Part shown: positions 10,943 to 13,847 of the stretch, in pieces
How the letters are laid out: every line of letters begins with the position of its first letter
Numbering within the stretch: the first letter of the stretch is position 1
Source of the DNA: Actinomycetota bacterium
GTDB lineage: Bacteria; Actinomycetota; Acidimicrobiia; Acidimicrobiales; GCA-2861595
Reading direction: 5' to 3'
Length of the DNA stretch: 13,847 nucleotides
NCBI GenBank assembly: GCA_016781225.1
Contig: JADDQT010000025.1
Coordinates: forward strand, 1-13,847
The notes under the pieces: model-generated
Seen by the model: only the letters and a program-made list of their open reading frames with translations
What the model was told of the DNA's origin: nothing
Database searches by the model: none
Program-made: the position numbers and the translations under genes

Positions 10943-13813
10943 CTACTCGTTCCTGGCCTGCTCCACCAGGGCGAGGATCTCGTCGCCGAAGCGTTCGAGC
11001 TTGGCCGGCCCTATGCCTTTGACCGCGCTCAGCTCGTCGAGCGACGTCGGCAGCACGGTTGCGATGGCCTCCAGTGTGGTGTCGGCGAAGATGGTGAAAG
11101 CGGGCTTGGCGTCGGCCGCCGCCCGCTGGCGCCGCCACTCCCGCAGCAGCTGACGGGCTCGCTCGGCACCGGGCCGATGTCCGACCGTGGGTACGGAGTG
11201 ATCCCGGCCGGCGGGAACAGGGCGTGCACGATGTGCAGCGGGCACCGGCTCGGGTGGCGGGTCGTCGGCCGGGTCGCGAAACAGCTCGGCGACGAAAGGC
11301 GAGGGAGGATCGCCGGCCACCACGGCCACTGTCTCCGCGCCCCGGGTGATGCCCACGTGAAAGACGCGCCGCTCCTCCTCCGCGTCGGTTGCCAGCCGGT
11401 GGGGCATGAGCCCGGCACTGGCCTCGTGCACCACCACGTGCGGCCACTCACGACCCTTCACCGAATGGATGGTGGCCAGCACCACACCGTCACGTGCCCC
11501 TGGGCGGCGAAGCTCCTCACGTAGCCACGACTCGAACGTCGTGGCGTCCGAGTGCAGGCCGGCGAGCGCCACCAGGGCGTCGAGGTCGTCGGTCTGGGCG
11601 GAGCGGTCGACTCGCCGGCGGGCCCCTTCGAGCGAGCGCATGGCCTGGTCCAAACCCACCTCGTCCCGCAGAGTGGTGAGGACGTCCGTCGCCGTCCGGC
11701 CCGCCTTCACCATGGAGGCCAGGCGGTCGACGTCACCGGCGAAGCCGGCCACCTTGTCGGAGTCCCGTCCGCTGAGCCGTTGGCCAAGCCCCTCGAGGCG
11801 CCGGACGCTGCCCTGCTCGGCCATCCACTCCACCACCCGTGGCGACAGGGCGCGTGGTGGCCGCCGAGCGGCAGCGCTCACGTCTCGGGCAGCCAGGTGT
11901 TGCGGCTCGGCGGCCAACCGGAGCCAGGCCAGGCAGGCACGGACCCCGGTGCGCTCCAGCCACCCTTCGTCGAGCACGCGTCGCACGGGCACGCCCGCCT
12001 GGGCCAGAGAGACCTGCACGGCCACGAGGGATGCGTTGACCCGGGTGAGGACCGCGACGTCATCGGGTGGAGTGCCATCGCCCACCAGCCGGCGAACGTG
12101 GTCGGTCGTCGCAGTGGTCGTGCCCGCGCTCGTCTCGTCACCGGCATGGACCTGGAGCTGATTGGCGCCGCCGGCTCGCTTGGGATCGGGGCGGATCTCC
12201 TTGGCCACCCGTCGCCGGTTGCGGCGAAGCAGGCGGTCGGCGGCGGCCACCACCGGTGGGGGGCAGCGGTAGTTCACCTCCAGGCCGTGGGTCCCGGCGC
12301 CGGGGAACAGATTGGCGAAGCGCAGGAGCCACTCGGGCGATGCACCGGCGTAGCCGTAGATGGTCTGGTCGTCGTCGCCGACCCCGAACACCGCGCCGTC
12401 GGGCCCCGCCGCCAGACGGATCAGGAGGAGGTGGGCAGGCGTGAGGTCCTGGAGCTCGTCCACGAGAAGGAGGCGGCAACTTCGCTGCGCCGCGGCCCGG
12501 GTCTCCGGCTCACCCAGCAGCGCCTCGATGGCCCCGTAGACCTGGTCGTCGAAGTCAACCGCGGCGCGATCGCCCAGCAGGCTCCGGTAGCGGTCGAACA
12601 CGTCGGGCAGGCCGTCGACGTCACCGCCGTACTCGCCCTCCACCTCGGCCGGGTCGCGGAGACCGAGGCGCACGGCCGACAGTGCCTCGAGCCACGCCGC
12701 CGCCGGGTCGGTGTTGGCCCGCCGCGGCAGGTCGACGAGCTTGTCGATCAGGGAGCGCACCTCGGGCTCGTGGATGGTGCGCCGGTGCCGGCCGCGGGAC
12801 CGGAACGGCGGGGTCCCGTTGAGGATGGCGAGGGCGAGGGAGTTGAGCGTTCGCACCTGGAGCTCGGGGAGGTCGGTGGTTCGCTCGCGCATCTCGTCCG
12901 CGGCCCGCTTGTTGTAGGCCACGAGGCACACGGCGCTGCCGGGGAGGCGCCACTGGCGGATCAGCTGTCGAGCCCTCTCGGTGAGCACCCGAGTCTTGCC
13001 CGACCCGGCGGGGGCGATGATCCTGGCCGTGCCGCCCGGATGGGTGACGGCTGCCAGCTGGTCGGGAGCCAGCTCGGCGGCGGTGGCGTTGCCGGCGAAG
13101 GGTGCCAGCGACCCATGCTCCAGGCCCACACGGTGCACCACGGCCGCACCGGGGATCCCCAATTCCTCGGCGGCCCAGAAGCGGACCGGGCCACCGTCGC
13201 AGAAGGCCGGCGTGCCGTCGGGCAGCATCACGTCGGCACCCGAGCTCGCTCCGCTGGACGCACCGAGGCTCAGTGCCTGCTCGATCGGGGCGAAGCGAGG
13301 CCGGGCAGGGTCGCTCCCGTTCACGGCGTTGGACCACACCAGGTGCCACAGCAGGTCCTCGGTGAAACCGAAGTCGGGCGACAGCTGAAAAGGTGGGCGC
13401 CGCTCGGAGGGCTCAGGGGGCCGATCCGACCCGACAGGCACCTTGAACACGACGGGCTCCCGAGCGTGCGCCAGCTCGACCAGCCGGTCGACCAACCGGT
13501 CGGCCAGGCGGTCGGTCGAGGCCAGTGGCCCCAGGTCCACGGTGACCACCTCACAGCGGTCCCACGGCGTCGGGACCGTGGCGGCGACCTCGCCGACCAC
13601 CAGGTTTCGCCCGAGCGCCGGTGGGCCGGCCAGGCTGACGATGTCGAGCGGCGGTGTCTCCCCGTGGTGACGTCCTGCCTCGAAGAGAGAGGGGTCGGAC
13701 TCGGGCTGCTGACTGCGCTGCCAACACGCCCGAACCTCGTTTGCACTCTGGTGGCGGCCACCGCAGTACGAGCAGCCGATCCCCGCATCGGAACTCAGGT
13801 CAGCTTCGAGCAC
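10943..13813 (-). CDS. UvrD/PcrA-type superfamily 1A DNA helicase with HRDC domain (UvrD2-like), 956 aa
   Basis: All SF1A motifs are present: Q motif PDQLAAV (Gln252), Walker A APAGSGKT (267-274), Walker B VDELQD (451-456; Leu where most have Phe), motif III GDDDQTIYGYAGA (479-491), NYRCPP (514-519), motif V ATIHSVKGREW (780-790) and motif VI ERRVFHVGITRGAE (814-827). The C-terminus (about 904-953, ending in LSAVKGIGPAKLERFGDEIL) is an HRDC domain. HRDC is typical of mycobacterial UvrD2, a 3'-5' helicase of DNA repair. Unusual: about 240 residues precede the helicase core, beginning with a zinc-finger-like CSYCGGRHQSANEVRAC (14-30). The linker to HRDC is Pro-rich and lacks the tetracysteine of mycobacterial UvrD2. 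GTG 13813 is the first start after an in-frame upstream stop. Confidence 0.93.
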   Translation of the reverse strand: MLEADLSSDAGIGCSYCGGRHQSANEVRACWQRSQQPESDPSLFEAGRHHGETPPLDIVSLAGPPALGRNLVVGEVAATVPTPWDRCEVVTVDLGPLASTDRLADRLVDRLVELAHAREPVVFKVPVGSDRPPEPSERRPPFQLSPDFGFTEDLLWHLVWSNAVNGSDPARPRFAPIEQALSLGASSGASSGADVMLPDGTPAFCDGGPVRFWAAEELGIPGAAVVHRVGLEHGSLAPFAGNATAAELAPDQLAAVTHPGGTARIIAPAGSGKTRVLTERARQLIRQWRLPGSAVCLVAYNKRAADEMRERTTDLPELQVRTLNSLALAILNGTPPFRSRGRHRRTIHEPEVRSLIDKLVDLPRRANTDPAAAWLEALSAVRLGLRDPAEVEGEYGGDVDGLPDVFDRYRSLLGDRAAVDFDDQVYGAIEALLGEPETRAAAQRSCRLLLVDELQDLTPAHLLLIRLAAGPDGAVFGVGDDDQTIYGYAGASPEWLLRFANLFPGAGTHGLEVNYRCPPPVVAAADRLLRRNRRRVAKEIRPDPKRAGGANQLQVHAGDETSAGTTTATTDHVRRLVGDGTPPDDVAVLTRVNASLVAVQVSLAQAGVPVRRVLDEGWLERTGVRACLAWLRLAAEPQHLAARDVSAAARRPPRALSPRVVEWMAEQGSVRRLEGLGQRLSGRDSDKVAGFAGDVDRLASMVKAGRTATDVLTTLRDEVGLDQAMRSLEGARRRVDRSAQTDDLDALVALAGLHSDATTFESWLREELRRPGARDGVVLATIHSVKGREWPHVVVHEASAGLMPHRLATDAEEERRVFHVGITRGAETVAVVAGDPPSPFVAELFRDPADDPPPEPVPAAHRARPVPAGRDHSVPTVGHRPGAERARQLLREWRRQRAAADAKPAFTIFADTTLEAIATVLPTSLDELSAVKGIGPAKLERFGDEILALVEQARNE

Positions 13814-13819
13814 CTGGTC

Positions 13820-13825
13820 AGCCTT
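13820..13825 (-). promoter_or_regulatory. Putative -10 hexamer for the helicase gene
   Basis: Minus-strand AAGGCT, 6 nt before GTG 13813. It fits NANNNT only loosely; the spacing is the main support. Confidence 0.3.
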
Positions 13826-13847
13826 GCCGCCGCCGGGTCAGCGGGTG

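Noticed and set aside
10638..11447. 269-codon minus-strand frame overlapping the helicase C-terminus
   Set aside because: Same strand but a different frame from the helicase; its Arg/Gly/Ala-rich composition is that of an out-of-frame reading.

Overview
High-GC DNA with many GTG starts, -10 hexamers placed exactly 6 nt before start codons (leaderless transcripts), a DUF2510 membrane protein and a UvrD-type helicase with an HRDC domain. Together these point to the Actinomycetota. I lean towards an uncultured Acidimicrobiia-like lineage, but this is inference and no marker gene is present.

Left part (1 to about 6350): a run of small, mostly unrecognisable genes, each fenced off by a short dispersed repeat with the core GAACTGCCGCTCGGCG. 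I count nine copies, at 1469, 2299, 2746, 3125, 3817, 4311, 5304, 5560 and 6326. They split the region into eight units of about 0.25-1 kb plus a truncated first unit, and nearly every unit carries one gene. Six units carry a + strand gene whose 3' end lies near or inside the next repeat; so does the truncated unit. Two units carry minus-strand genes. The contents are: the end of a PIN-like protein with coiled coil and membrane anchor; a 222-aa unknown; a 112-aa membrane-anchored protein; a frameshifted ~60-aa ORF; a 201-aa acidic unknown; a 118-aa unknown; a DUF2510 membrane protein with a previously untracked 51-aa membrane peptide; a 50-aa membrane peptide; and a 101-aa two-helix exported-loop protein. 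This layout looks like an integron gene-cassette array or an integrase-less cluster, but the repeats do not match canonical attC boxes. It is the main candidate for something undescribed.

Boundary (6350 to 6656): no gene. It holds a 30-bp palindrome and then a promoter. Beyond it the repeat disappears.

Right part (6657 to the end): ordinary chromosomal genes. These are a small PH-like protein, a small membrane ORF of doubtful frame, a PoxB-like thiamine-pyrophosphate enzyme, a convergent short-chain dehydrogenase preceded on the same strand by a DUF2237 protein, a broken two-helix membrane gene ending at a terminator hairpin, and a complete UvrD2-like helicase with an unusual ~240-residue N-terminal extension. 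These genes do not form one pathway. The dehydrogenase and the DUF2237 gene are co-oriented, but each has its own -10.

No tRNA, rRNA, CRISPR array, transposase or integrase gene was seen.
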